In this document: positions 35,830-44,737 of the stretch, in pieces
How the letters are laid out: the number at the start of each line of letters is the position of its first letter
Position numbering within the stretch: the stretch's first letter is position 1
Assembly (NCBI RefSeq): GCF_900109265.1
Contig: NZ_FNZM01000016.1
Location: 62,001-126,000, forward strand
Length of the DNA: 64,000 nucleotides
Origin: Paraburkholderia tropica
Lineage (GTDB): Bacteria; Pseudomonadota; Gammaproteobacteria; Burkholderiales; Burkholderiaceae
Direction of reading: 5' to 3'
Position numbers and translations under genes: made by a program
The notes under the pieces: generated by a model
What the model saw: the letters and a program-made list of their open reading frames with translations, nothing else
Databases searched by the model: none
What the model was told of the DNA's origin: nothing

Positions 35830-35840
35830 CGGGAGGGCGG

Positions 35841-37355
35841 ATGCAGTGTGACGAACATGAACTGATGTGGCGGCAACTGCTGTCGAGCCCGGCGCAGGGC
35901 GGCACGCTGCTTCAGGCGCGGCTGCGCACCGCGCTCGTCGGTGCGATCCTCGACGGGCGCCTTCCGCCTGGCTTGAAGCTGCCGTCGGGGCGCGATCTGG
36001 CCGTTCTTGCCGGCGTGTCGCGCAACACGGTCGTGCTCGTCTACGAGCGCCTCGTGTCGGATGGCTATCTCGAAGCGCGTGCGCGCGATGGGTTCTATGT
36101 GTGTAGCGCGATCGATCGCGCGGACGTCGCGCACGTCGGTGGTGCCCAGGCCAGCGGCCGACCGGACTGGCAGGCGCGTACCGCCCGCCTGCAGGAATCG
36201 TTCCGCTGGCTCGACCGTCCGTCGGGTTGGGAGAAGTTCCGCTATCCGTTCGTCTATGGCCAGTTCGACCCGAGCCTTTTCCCGCTCGCGCACTGGCGCG
36301 AATGCAGCCGGCGCGCGCTTGAAGTCGCCGCGGTCGAACACTGGGCGCAGGACAGCACGGGCGGCGACGCGGCGGCACTCGTCGACCAGTTGATCCGCCG
36401 CGTACTGCCCCGGCGCGGCATTGCCGCGACGCCGGACCAGATCCTGCTCACGCTCGGCACGCAGCATGGGCTGTATCTGCTGGCCGATCTGTTCGCGCGA
36501 GAGGGCACGAGGATCGGCGTCGAGGACCCCGGCTACATGGACGCGCGCAATATCTTCGCGCATCGGCGGGCGCAGATCGTGCCGCTGCCCGTGGACGCGC
36601 AGGGCGTGGCATGCACGCCGGCGCTCGCCGAATGCGATTATGTCTACTGCACGCCGAGTCATCAATGCCCGACCGGCGTGACGATGAGCACCGAGCGGCG
36701 GCTCGCGCTGCTCGATCACGCGACGCGTCACGACCAGATCATCATCGAGGACGACTACGATCCCGAGACGCAGTACCTCGGCCAGCCGCTGCCGGCGCTG
36801 AAGGCCATCGACAAGAGCGATCGCGTGATCTATCTGAGCAGCCTGTCGAAGCTGCTGTCGCCGGGATTGCGGATCGGTTACATCGTTGCTCCCGCATCCG
36901 TCATTGAGCGTCTGCGCGTGATTCGCCGGCTCATGGTGCGTCAGGTGCCGGGCAACAACCAGATCGCCGCGGCGCTCTTTATCGAGCACGGCCATTACGA
37001 CCGACTGCTGACGCAGACGCGCCAGACGCTCGGCGCGCGCGCCGGCGCGGTCGGCGACGCGTTGCGCCGCCATCTTCCCGATGCGTGCTTCGAGCCGCCG
37101 CGCGGCGGCTCCGCACTGTGGCTGCGCCTGCCGGGACACCCCGACCTGGCCGCGCTGCGCGCCGCCGCCATCGCGGAAAAGCTGATCTACGATCCCGGCG
37201 AGCCGTTCTTTCATGGCGCGATGACGCAGCCGCATCTGCGACTCGGATTTTCGTCGATCCCGCTTGAGCGCATCGAGCCCGGTGTTCAGACGCTGGCGCG
37301 GCTTGTCCGCCAGTGCATGCGTCGCGCCGGTGCGCGCGCCACGATGCAGACGTGA
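35841..37355 (+). CDS. MocR family regulator (PLP-binding), TauR-like
   Basis: A 504-residue protein with an N-terminal GntR-type winged HTH (about 20-90: LPSGRDLAVLAGVSRNTVVLVYERLVSDGYLEAR) joined to a full fold type I aminotransferase domain (about 125-495) including DDYDPETQY (about 302-310), the PLP lysine in LSSLSKLLSPGLR (about Lys335) and GGSALWLRLPG. Proteins of this type bind PLP and sense amino compounds (GabR for GABA, TauR for taurine) instead of catalysing transamination. SD GGAGGG precedes the ATG. Divergent from the taurine-type aminotransferase and upstream of tauABC, so it is the likely activator of both. Confidence 0.9.
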   Translation: MQCDEHELMWRQLLSSPAQGGTLLQARLRTALVGAILDGRLPPGLKLPSGRDLAVLAGVSRNTVVLVYERLVSDGYLEARARDGFYVCSAIDRADVAHVGGAQASGRPDWQARTARLQESFRWLDRPSGWEKFRYPFVYGQFDPSLFPLAHWRECSRRALEVAAVEHWAQDSTGGDAAALVDQLIRRVLPRRGIAATPDQILLTLGTQHGLYLLADLFAREGTRIGVEDPGYMDARNIFAHRRAQIVPLPVDAQGVACTPALAECDYVYCTPSHQCPTGVTMSTERRLALLDHATRHDQIIIEDDYDPETQYLGQPLPALKAIDKSDRVIYLSSLSKLLSPGLRIGYIVAPASVIERLRVIRRLMVRQVPGNNQIAAALFIEHGHYDRLLTQTRQTLGARAGAVGDALRRHLPDACFEPPRGGSALWLRLPGHPDLAALRAAAIAEKLIYDPGEPFFHGAMTQPHLRLGFSSIPLERIEPGVQTLARLVRQCMRRAGARATMQT

Positions 37356-37510
37356 GCGTCGACCCGGCATCGTGCCACGCGCACAACGAACGCACGGCCG
37401 CTGCACCAGAACGGTACTTGCACGAGACGGCGCGCGCGCTACCTTGCCGATGATGCGGCGCTCACGCCGCGCGCCGCACGAGCGATAACACGGCTGGCCC
37501 TGTTGAAAGT

Positions 37511-37552
37511 CGTCGCTGGCACCATCCATTGGCCTGGATTCTGCGTCGCTGG
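37511..37552 (-). promoter_or_regulatory. Candidate TauR/MocR operator upstream of tauA
   Basis: TGGCACCATC at 37517-37526 is the exact reverse complement of the GATGGTGCCA word of the tpa/MocR gap; the match extends to 12 bases with the second copy there. CGTCGCTGG also repeats at 37511-37519 and 37544-37552, 33 bases apart. The site is about 90 bases upstream of tauA. The rest of the 37356-37617 gap shows no gene. Confidence 0.45.
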
Positions 37553-37617
37553 ATGGGGCGCGATATGCACGTGAAGCATGTCGCCGATCGACATCCCATC
37601 AATCAAAGGACGACTGC

Positions 37618-38682
37618 ATGAAGACGCTTGCCCGACGTTTTGGTTCGACCCGCACGCAGGTTTCCCGCATCGCGCGTACGCTCCTCGTGCTCTGCGCGGC
37701 AGGGGCGGCCTGCACGGCAACCCGCGCGTTCGCCGCCGACAAGGAAGTCACGATCGCCTATCAGGACATGATGGTGCCGTGGCGCTACGCGCAACAACTC
37801 GACGAAGCCGGCAAGGCAACCGGATACAAGGTCAGCTATCGCAAGTTCGGCGGCGGCGGCGATGTGATTCGCGCCATGGCGTCGGGCAACGTGCAGCTCG
37901 GCGAGGCGGGATCGAGCCCGGTTGCCGCCGGCCTGAGTCAGGGATTGCCGATCCAGCTCTTCTGGATTCTCGACAATATCAACAACGCGGAAGCGCTCGT
38001 CGCGCGCAAAGGCAGCGGCGTGACCACGATCGCGCAACTCAAGGGCAAACGTCTGGGCGTGCCGTTCGTCTCGACGAGCCATTTCCATGCGCTGCTTGCG
38101 CTCAAGCGGGCCGGGCTCCAGCCGGGCGACGTGAAGGTGCTGAACATGAGGCCGGCGGAAATCGCGGCCGCCTGGGAGCGCGGCGACATCGACGCGGCCT
38201 ACGTCTGGAACCCGGTGCTCGGCAAGATCGAACAGAACGGAGCGGTCGTCACGACATCGGGGAAGATCGCGGCGGAAACGGGCCTCGCGACCTTCGACGG
38301 CTTCGTGGTGAACCGCGACTGGGCGAAAGCCAATCAGCCCTTCATGGCCGCGTTCGTGCAGATTCTCGCGAAGGGCGATGCGGACTATCGCGCGCATCCC
38401 GACCAGTGGACCGGCGCGACGCCGAAGGGCCAGGCGGTGGCGGCGGTGTCGGGCGGCGCGCCTGACGAAGTGCAGGCGGCGCTCGCGCTCTACGCGTTCC
38501 CCACGCCGCAGGAGCAGGCATCGGACAAGTGGCTCGGCGGCAGCAGTGCGTCCGGCGCGGCGAAATCGCTGGCGGCGACGGCGGCCTTCCTCAAGGAGCA
38601 GAAGACCTTGCAGAGCACGCTGCCGGACTATTCCGTGGGCGTCACCGACGAATACGTGAAAGCGGCCGCTGGCATCAAGTGA
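37618..38682 (+). CDS. tauA: Taurine ABC transporter periplasmic binding protein
   Basis: A 354-residue NMT1/TauA-type binding protein. Signal peptide with Arg-rich n-region and hydrophobic TLLVLCAAGAACTATRAFA, cleavage after AFA at about residue 40. Matches to E. coli TauA by memory include YRKFGGGGDVIRAMASGNVQLGEAGSSPVA (about 76-105), GKRLGVPFVSTSHFHALLALKRAGL (about 143-167) and AAWERGDIDAAYVWNPV (about 183-199). It delivers taurine or a related alkanesulfonate to TauBC. About 26 bases separate it from tauB. Confidence 0.9.
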   Translation: MKTLARRFGSTRTQVSRIARTLLVLCAAGAACTATRAFAADKEVTIAYQDMMVPWRYAQQLDEAGKATGYKVSYRKFGGGGDVIRAMASGNVQLGEAGSSPVAAGLSQGLPIQLFWILDNINNAEALVARKGSGVTTIAQLKGKRLGVPFVSTSHFHALLALKRAGLQPGDVKVLNMRPAEIAAAWERGDIDAAYVWNPVLGKIEQNGAVVTTSGKIAAETGLATFDGFVVNRDWAKANQPFMAAFVQILAKGDADYRAHPDQWTGATPKGQAVAAVSGGAPDEVQAALALYAFPTPQEQASDKWLGGSSASGAAKSLAATAAFLKEQKTLQSTLPDYSVGVTDEYVKAAAGIK

Positions 38683-38708
38683 CGCGCACGTAGCGCAAGG
38701 AGAGCGAT

Positions 38709-39494
38709 ATGCTCGAAATCAGGGATCTTTCGATCGAATATCCGGTTCCCAAAGGGCAGCCGAATCTCGCGCTCGACAACGTGTCGATGTCGATCGAGGC
38801 GGGGGAATTCGTGGTCGCGCTCGGCGCGTCCGGATGCGGCAAGACCACGCTGCTCAACGCGATCGCCGGTTTCATCGCGCCGACGCGCGGCGATATTCTG
38901 CTCGACGGGGCGTCGGTCGACGGACCGGGCTCGGAACGCGGCGTCGTCTTCCAGAAACATGCGCTGATGCCGTGGATGAACGTCGTCGAAAATGTCGAGT
39001 TCGGTCTTCGCCTGCGCCGCATGCCGCTGCACGAGCGACGCCGTATCGGCATGGAATGCTTGCGCCGCGTCGGGCTGTCCGAGGTCGCGCACCGGCCGGT
39101 TTACGAGCTGTCGGGCGGCATGCAGCAACGCGTGGGCGTCGCGCGGGCCATTGCGTCGTCGCCGCGGGTGATGTTGCTGGACGAGCCGCTCGGCGCACTC
39201 GACGCGTTCACCCGCGAATCGATCCAGACGTTGCTGCTCGACCTCTGGCACGACGCGAACGGCGTGTTCTTCTTCATCACGCACGATGTCGAGGAAGCGC
39301 TCTTTCTCGCCACGCGCCTCATCATCATGGCGCCGAAGCCGGGGCGCATCGTGCGCGAGATGAAGCTGCCGTTCGCACGGCAATACCTCGAAACGGGCGA
39401 CGCCCGCGCAGTGAAGTCGAGCGCGGCGTTCATCGAGATGCGCGAACAGGTGCTCTCGCTCGTTCATGCCGCCACCTCAGGAGGGCTCAACTGA
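38709..39494 (+). CDS. tauB: Taurine ABC transporter ATP-binding protein
   Basis: A 261-residue ATPase of the nitrate/sulfonate/taurine family: Walker A GASGCGKTT (about 38-46), GVVFQKHALMPWMNV, signature LSGGMQQR (about 135-142), Walker B VMLLDEPLGALDAFTR and ITHDVEEALFLATR. Its C-terminal QYLETGDARAVKSS segment is usual for TauB/SsuB. SD AGGAGAG. The stop shares one base with the tauC start (TGATG). Confidence 0.92.
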   Translation: MLEIRDLSIEYPVPKGQPNLALDNVSMSIEAGEFVVALGASGCGKTTLLNAIAGFIAPTRGDILLDGASVDGPGSERGVVFQKHALMPWMNVVENVEFGLRLRRMPLHERRRIGMECLRRVGLSEVAHRPVYELSGGMQQRVGVARAIASSPRVMLLDEPLGALDAFTRESIQTLLLDLWHDANGVFFFITHDVEEALFLATRLIIMAPKPGRIVREMKLPFARQYLETGDARAVKSSAAFIEMREQVLSLVHAATSGGLN

Positions 39495-40372
39495 TGACGG
39501 GTACGACGCCGATCAAACTGGCCGAGCACGCGAACCCGGCCGTCCCGCCTGCCGTGCCACGACAGGCGCGCCGCCGTCGTGCGAGCCGCTATGGTGCGCC
39601 GGGGCAAGGCAATACGGGGATGATCAGCGCGGCGACGACCGTCGCGTTGATCGTCCTGTGGTGGGCCGCGACGCATTTTGGCTGGATCAAACCCCTGTTC
39701 CTGCCGTCGCCGGGTGCGACATTCGACGCCTTCATCGGGGCGATCAAGGGCGATACGCAAGGCGGCACGCCGCTCGTCGAGCACGTCTCGATCAGTGTCG
39801 TGCGCGTGATCAGCGCGTTCGCGCTCGCGGTCGTCACGGCGGTTCCCGTGGGCATCGCGATGGGCACGTCGCGGATCGCTCGCGGGATCTTCGATCCGGT
39901 GATCGAGTTCTATCGTCCGTTGCCGCCGCTGGCCTATCTGCCGTTGATCGTGATCTGGCTCGGCATCGACGAAACCGCCAAGATCACACTGATCTACCTC
40001 GCCTGTTTCGCGCCGCTCGCGATGGCATCGAAAGCGGGCGTGCGCTCGGTCGCGATCGAGCAGATCAATGCGGCGCGCTCCCTCGGCGCGACGCGGTGGC
40101 AGGTGATCCGGCTCGTCGTGCTGCCCGCCGCCATGCCGGAGATTCTGACCGGCATGCGTATCGCCATCGGCTTTGGCTGGACGACGCTGGTCGCGGCGGA
40201 GATGGTGGCGGCCACCGCGGGCCTGGGCCAGATGGTGCTCAATGCGTCGAACTTTCTGCGCACCGACGTCGTCATCATGGGGATCGTGCTGATCGGCGTA
40301 CTGGCCTATTGCTTCGATCTGCTGATGCGTCAGGTCGAACGGGCGCTGACGCCGTGGAAGGGCCGCATGTGA
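39494..40372 (+). CDS. tauC: Taurine ABC transporter permease
   Basis: A 292-residue inner-membrane permease of the TauC/SsuC family. After a hydrophilic 45-residue N-terminus there are about six helices, with LFLPSPGATFDAF, FDPVIEFYRPLPPLAYLPLIVIWLGI (about 135-160) and the EAA loop EQINAARSLGATRWQVIRLVVLPAAMPEIL (about 188-217). It is the last gene of tauABC and is convergent with the next ABC transporter, separated by 26 bases that contain a hairpin. Confidence 0.92.
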   Translation: MTGTTPIKLAEHANPAVPPAVPRQARRRRASRYGAPGQGNTGMISAATTVALIVLWWAATHFGWIKPLFLPSPGATFDAFIGAIKGDTQGGTPLVEHVSISVVRVISAFALAVVTAVPVGIAMGTSRIARGIFDPVIEFYRPLPPLAYLPLIVIWLGIDETAKITLIYLACFAPLAMASKAGVRSVAIEQINAARSLGATRWQVIRLVVLPAAMPEILTGMRIAIGFGWTTLVAAEMVAATAGLGQMVLNASNFLRTDVVIMGIVLIGVLAYCFDLLMRQVERALTPWKGRM

Positions 40373-40385
40373 GGGGCGCCTGACG

Positions 40386-40415
40386 GCGCGAGCGGGCATC
40401 ATGTCCCGCTTGCGC
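40386..40415. terminator. Bidirectional hairpin between tauC and the next ABC operon
   Basis: GCGCGAGCGGG (40386-40396) pairs with CCCGCTTGCGC (40405-40415) over 11 bp with one wobble, loop of 8. It overlaps the last codons of the convergent ATPase gene. No strong U-tract on either strand. Confidence 0.5.
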
Positions 40416-41220
40416 TGGCCGCGTTGACGGCCGCCAGCGGCAGGCTGCGGTCGAGCCACGGTTTCAGGAACTGTTGCAGGCGCGGCGTGCGCGTATTGCC
40501 GAACAATTGCGCCGGCGGTCCGGCCTCGATAATTCGCCCCGCTTCCATGAATACCACCTTGTCGGAGATCTTGGCCGCGAAGCTCATTTCGTGCGTCACC
40601 ATCACCATCGTGATGCCGTCCTGCGCGAGTGAACGGATCACGCTCAGCACTTCCTCGACGAGTTCCGGGTCGAGCGCGGAAGTCGGTTCGTCGAGCAGCA
40701 TCACTTCGGGCTCGATGGCCAGCGCCCGCGCGATGCCCACGCGTTGCTGCTGGCCGCCGCTCAAGCTGGCGGGGTGCGCGTCCGCCTTGTGCGCGAGGCC
40801 GACCCGGTCGAGCGCGGCGAGCGCCTGGCGCCGCGCCTGCTGCTTGTCGATCTTCTTGGCGAGGACGAGCGGCGCGGCGACGTTGGCGAGCACGGACAGA
40901 TGCGGCCACAGATTGAATTGCTGGAACACCATGGCGAGCGGGCGGCGCACTTCGGCGATGCTCGACTCGCTGTCACGATCGCGCGGCGTGCGGCCGGTCG
41001 ACTGGTAGCCGAGCAGTTGTCCCTTGATCCACACTTCGCCCTCGTCGTAAGCCTCGAGGAAATTCATGCAGCGCAGCGCCGTGGTCTTGCCCGAACCGGA
41101 CGGCCCGATCAGCGTGACGATTTCGCCGCGCATCACGTCGAGATCGATGCCCTTGAGCACGCGGTTGGCGCCATAGGACTTGCCGACGGCGCGTAGCTGG
41201 ACGATGGGCAAGGCAGTCAT
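40399..41220 (-). CDS. Polar amino-acid ABC transporter ATP-binding protein
   Basis: A 273-residue PAAT ATPase: Walker A GPSGSGKTT (about 39-47), MVFQQFNLWPHLS, LSGGQQQR, Walker B VMLLDEPTSALDPE, VTHEM. A roughly 20-residue insertion before the Q-loop (GYQSTGRTPRDRDSESS) is shared with the ATPase at 14970 and typical of one histidine/octopine-like branch. The ATG overlaps the permease stop (ATGA). Last gene of the ureohydrolase-led operon. Confidence 0.92.
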   Translation of the reverse strand: MTALPIVQLRAVGKSYGANRVLKGIDLDVMRGEIVTLIGPSGSGKTTALRCMNFLEAYDEGEVWIKGQLLGYQSTGRTPRDRDSESSIAEVRRPLAMVFQQFNLWPHLSVLANVAAPLVLAKKIDKQQARRQALAALDRVGLAHKADAHPASLSGGQQQRVGIARALAIEPEVMLLDEPTSALDPELVEEVLSVIRSLAQDGITMVMVTHEMSFAAKISDKVVFMEAGRIIEAGPPAQLFGNTRTPRLQQFLKPWLDRSLPLAAVNAASASGT

Positions 41221-41870
41221 GAGGTCTTCCTGGAAAGGGCAAACAGCCGGGCCGCGCGTTGCGCGAGCGCGGCGACGGACTGGGTCAGCAGCCAGTAGCA
41301 CAGAATCAGGAGCGCATACGGGCCGATGTAGGTGTAGGTCGATGCAACGATGTCGCTGGTGGTCATGGTCAATTCGGGCACGGTGATGATCGACGCCACC
41401 GCGCTTTCCTTGATGACGAGAATCACCTGATTGGTGAGCAGCGGAAGGGCGAAGGCCATGGCCTGCGGCAACTCGATCGTGCGGAACGCGGCCCAGCGCC
41501 CGATGCCGAACGCGCGTACGGCTTCTAGCTGGCCGCGCGCGATGCTCGCCCAGCCCGCGCGGAAAATCTCCGCAAAATAGGCGGCCGAATAGAGCGCCAG
41601 CGAGGCGACCGTCGCCTGCACGGCGGTCATCGTGACGCCGAGCGCGGGCAGGCCGAAATAGAGGATGAGCAGTTGCGACAGATACGGCGTGCCGCGCACG
41701 AGCCAGACATAGAGGCGATACGGCCAGGCCAGCGTGCGCGCAAAGCGCAGCCGCAGCGCATTGAGCAGAAAGCCGCCGGCCATGCCGAATAGCGCACCCG
41801 TCAAGCTGACTTCGAGCGTGACGAGCATCGCGGCTGCAAAGCGCGGGATGAGCGGGATAAATGTGTTCAT
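41217..41870 (-). CDS. Amino-acid ABC transporter permease
   Basis: A 217-residue permease with about five helices; MLVTLEVSLTGALFGMAGGFLLNALRL at the N-terminus, WLVRGTPYLSQLLILYFGLP (about 57-76) and EAA loop GQLEAVRAFGIGRWAAFRTIELPQAM (about 112-137). Overlaps the ATPase start by 4 bases and follows the partner permease by 20 bases. Confidence 0.92.
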   Translation of the reverse strand: MNTFIPLIPRFAAAMLVTLEVSLTGALFGMAGGFLLNALRLRFARTLAWPYRLYVWLVRGTPYLSQLLILYFGLPALGVTMTAVQATVASLALYSAAYFAEIFRAGWASIARGQLEAVRAFGIGRWAAFRTIELPQAMAFALPLLTNQVILVIKESAVASIITVPELTMTTSDIVASTYTYIGPYALLILCYWLLTQSVAALAQRAARLFALSRKTS

Positions 41871-41890
41871 GTGTCGAGCGCCATGACCTG

Positions 41891-42553
41891 TTACGCAGGC
41901 CGTTGCCGATGCCGTTCATGGCAACGGGCGGCGACAGCGAGCAGCGAGGTCATCGCCAGATAGAAACACGCTGCGAACGTATAGACTTCGAGCGGCCGGT
42001 AACTGGACGACGAAAGCTGTTGCGCCGCACGCATCAGATCGGTGACGGCGATCACCGACACGACCGCCGACGCCTTGACGATGTCGATCATCTCCGAGAC
42101 GAGCGCGGGCAGCGTCATGGCGACCACCTGAGGCACTTCGATATGCCACAGGGTCTGCCGGCGCGAGAGATTGAAGGTGCTGGCGGCCTCGATTTGTCCG
42201 CGAGGAATCGCCCGGAATCCGGTGCCGAGGATCTGCGATTGATACGCGGCCGTGTTCAGCGCCAGACCGGCTGCCGCCGCGGCGGTCCCCGGAATATCGA
42301 GGCCGAGCGCGGAGGGCAGGTAGTAGAGCAGCAGCAGTTGCGTGAGCACCGGCGTGCCGCGGATTGCGCTCACGTACACGCGGGCCGCGCGGCGCAGCAA
42401 CGCGCTCCGGTCAATGGACATCATATGGAGGGCGACGCCTCCGACGAATCCGCCGAGCGTCGCCACCACGGACAAGCCAAGCGTGGTGAGCGCGCCATCC
42501 ATCAATTGCGGCAGGTAGGTCGAGAGGCGGCCGAACAGGGCGGGGACGGACAT
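41891..42553 (-). CDS. Amino-acid ABC transporter permease
   Basis: A 220-residue partner permease: LMDGALTTLGLSVVATLGGFVGGVAL, AIRGTPVLTQLLLLYYLPSALG (about 64-85) and EAA loop GQIEAASTFNLSRRQTLWHIEVPQV (about 119-143). It lies 19 bases downstream of the binding-protein gene. Together with the 41217 permease it should form the membrane channel. Confidence 0.92.
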   Translation of the reverse strand: MSVPALFGRLSTYLPQLMDGALTTLGLSVVATLGGFVGGVALHMMSIDRSALLRRAARVYVSAIRGTPVLTQLLLLYYLPSALGLDIPGTAAAAAGLALNTAAYQSQILGTGFRAIPRGQIEAASTFNLSRRQTLWHIEVPQVVAMTLPALVSEMIDIVKASAVVSVIAVTDLMRAAQQLSSSSYRPLEVYTFAACFYLAMTSLLAVAARCHERHRQRPA

Positions 42554-42572
42554 GTTTTCGCGGTGAAGGCGC

Positions 42573-43436
42573 TTACATCGACGGAACGGGCAGCGCGTCG
42601 GCCGGAACGTCCATGGTCGTGCCGAACCATTTCAATTGCAGCTTCTTCATGGTGCCGTCGCGGTTCGCCTCGGCGATGCCGTCGCTGATCACACGCAGTA
42701 GCGCGCCGCTGTCGCTGTCCTTGCGCATGACCCACGCAAAGTAGCTCTTGGGCCCGATGGTCTGCGGCATCACGGCAAACACGCCCGGACGCGATTTCAT
42801 CAACGGTCCGATGTTTGCCAGCGATTGCGCAACCACATCGATCCGTCCGGCAGCCAGATCGCCATAGGCTTCGTCGTAGGACACGTATTGCTTGATCTGC
42901 TTGAGCCCTTCGCCGCCCGAGGATTTCAGCGTTTTATCGAGGGCGGTCAGCGCCTGGGTTTGTACCGACCCGATCTGCGCGCCGGCGATTTTCCCGTTGA
43001 GATCGCCGGTCGATTTAACCGAACCGGCTTCGTTCGCACGGAGCAGCACGCCAATCGTGGCGTCGGCAACCGGCAGCGTGAATGCGAAGTGGTCGGCGCG
43101 ATCCTTGTTGACCGTCACCGCCGCGAGAATCATGTCGAACCGGCGGGCGTCGAGTCCCGGCAGCAGGCCCTGGAAGGGCAGATCGCTCACCTTGAGTTTC
43201 ACGCCCGGCAGCGCCTTGCCGAGAACGTGGTTCATGAGGTCGATGTCGTAGCCGACGATCTTGCCGGCGTCGACATATTCGAAAGGCGCATAGCGGGCTT
43301 CAGTCGCGACCGTCAGCTGTTTTGCGTCCTTGATTCGAGCGAGGAGATCGCCTTGCTGGGCCCACGAGCAGGCTGGGGCCAGCAGCGCGACGGAGGCGAC
43401 GATGGGAATGATCGACCGCGAAAGGAAGGTGTACAT
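42573..43436 (-). CDS. Amino-acid ABC transporter periplasmic binding protein
   Basis: A 287-residue type 3 binding protein with a Sec signal peptide (hydrophobic residues 9-25, cleavage after SWA at about 26). Mature landmarks: LTVATEARYAPFEYVDAGKIVGYDIDLMNHVLG (about 41-73), GLLPGLDARRFDMILAAVTVNKDRADHFAF, and DGIAEANRDGTMKKLQLKWFG. It lies 80 bases after the ureohydrolase gene in the same direction, so a guanidino or basic amino acid is a plausible ligand. Confidence 0.9.
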   Translation of the reverse strand: MYTFLSRSIIPIVASVALLAPACSWAQQGDLLARIKDAKQLTVATEARYAPFEYVDAGKIVGYDIDLMNHVLGKALPGVKLKVSDLPFQGLLPGLDARRFDMILAAVTVNKDRADHFAFTLPVADATIGVLLRANEAGSVKSTGDLNGKIAGAQIGSVQTQALTALDKTLKSSGGEGLKQIKQYVSYDEAYGDLAAGRIDVVAQSLANIGPLMKSRPGVFAVMPQTIGPKSYFAWVMRKDSDSGALLRVISDGIAEANRDGTMKKLQLKWFGTTMDVPADALPVPSM

Positions 43437-43516
43437 AGAGGTTCCGTCGAATGCGTGGTGGTGATGGGAAAGGCGGAGCGAAGCGCAGCCGGCCCCCGAC
43501 GAATCGGGCGCCGGTA

Positions 43517-44515
43517 TCAAGCCGACACGAGGGCGCGTGTCGCGTCGCGCTTGCGTTTGGCGATGCTCTGCGCGAGGACGCAAAGGATTTCGTACAGCAG
43601 GGTTGCGCCGACGAACGCGGTATTGCCGGTTTGATCGAACGGCGGCGAGACCTCGACGAGATCGCCGCCGACGAGATTCAGGCCGCACAATCCGCGAACG
43701 AGCTGTTGTGCTTCGTAAGTCGTCAGGCCGCCGATCTCCGGCGTGCCGGTCCCGGGCGCATAGACGGGATCGAGTGCGTCCACATCGAACGACACATACG
43801 TGGGCAGGTCGCCGACCACCCGGCGCGCTTCGGCCAGCACGCCCGGCACGCCCAGCGCGTGGAACTCGTCGATATCGATCACGCGGATACCTTGGCGCTC
43901 GCCCCAATCGTTCTCGCTGTCGTTGTATTGCGCCCCGCGAATGCCGATCTGTACGATGCGTTTGGGATCGAGCAGGTTCTCCTCGATCGCTCGCCGGAAA
44001 GGGGTGCCGTGCGTATAGAGACTGTCGCCGAAATAGCGGTCCCAGGTGTCCGTATGCGCGTCGAAATGCACCATGCCGATCGGACCGTTTTTCGCGAGCG
44101 CGCGCAGGACAGGCAACGAGACGAGGTGGTCGCCGCCGACCGACAAGGGCGCAATGCCGGCGTCATGAAGCGTCGTGTAGAAGTCCGTGATCAGCGCGAG
44201 TGTCGCCATCAGGTCGACCGGATTGACCGGCGTATCGCCGAGATCGGCACAGTTGCACAGTGCAAACGGATTGATGCCCGACGCGCGGTTCACGTTGCGC
44301 GTCATGGTCGAGGCGTCGCGCACGTGTCGGGGACCGTGCCGCGCACCGGCACGGTTCGTGGTCCCGCCGTCCCAGGGAATGCCGACCAGCCCGATATCGA
44401 CCTCGGCATGAAGCGGGTCTTGCGGCGTGACGTAGGGTAGACGCATGAACGTGGCAATGCCTGCAAAACGCGGAAGCACGGTCGCGGTGACCGGGCTGAA
44501 ACGATTTTTTTCCAT
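43517..44515 (-). CDS. Ureohydrolase: guanidinobutyrase/guanidinopropionase/agmatinase family
   Basis: A 332-residue Mn-dependent ureohydrolase. Metal ligands are seen in GGDH (His130), FDAHTD (Asp152, His154, Asp156) and SFDVDALDP (Asp244, Asp246). The N-terminus PRFAGIATFMRLPYV resembles Pseudomonas GpuA/GbuA (3-guanidinopropionate and 4-guanidinobutyrate hydrolases) more than SpeB agmatinase. It releases urea and leaves an omega-amino acid such as GABA or beta-alanine. It heads an operon with an ABC transporter, and is divergent from a LysR gene. The class III aminotransferases and semialdehyde dehydrogenase elsewhere in the window could use its product. Confidence 0.88.
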   Translation of the reverse strand: MEKNRFSPVTATVLPRFAGIATFMRLPYVTPQDPLHAEVDIGLVGIPWDGGTTNRAGARHGPRHVRDASTMTRNVNRASGINPFALCNCADLGDTPVNPVDLMATLALITDFYTTLHDAGIAPLSVGGDHLVSLPVLRALAKNGPIGMVHFDAHTDTWDRYFGDSLYTHGTPFRRAIEENLLDPKRIVQIGIRGAQYNDSENDWGERQGIRVIDIDEFHALGVPGVLAEARRVVGDLPTYVSFDVDALDPVYAPGTGTPEIGGLTTYEAQQLVRGLCGLNLVGGDLVEVSPPFDQTGNTAFVGATLLYEILCVLAQSIAKRKRDATRALVSA

Positions 44516-44737
44516 CTGTTCTCCTGCTTACAATCGATGAGGTGGTTCGCACCGGTGAAGCGGATCTTTTCATGACAAATTGAAACGATGAACAGCAATG
44601 TCCAAAACCTTACTTTCGAAAATCAGGAGGTATGACGCGTGCGCCGCTGGGGCTAAGACGGGTGACGCGCGGTGCGTGCGGGCGCGCTGCGGGGGCGGAT
44701 TTTCGTTTCGGGTGTTTGACTGCGCATGTGCTGCGCC

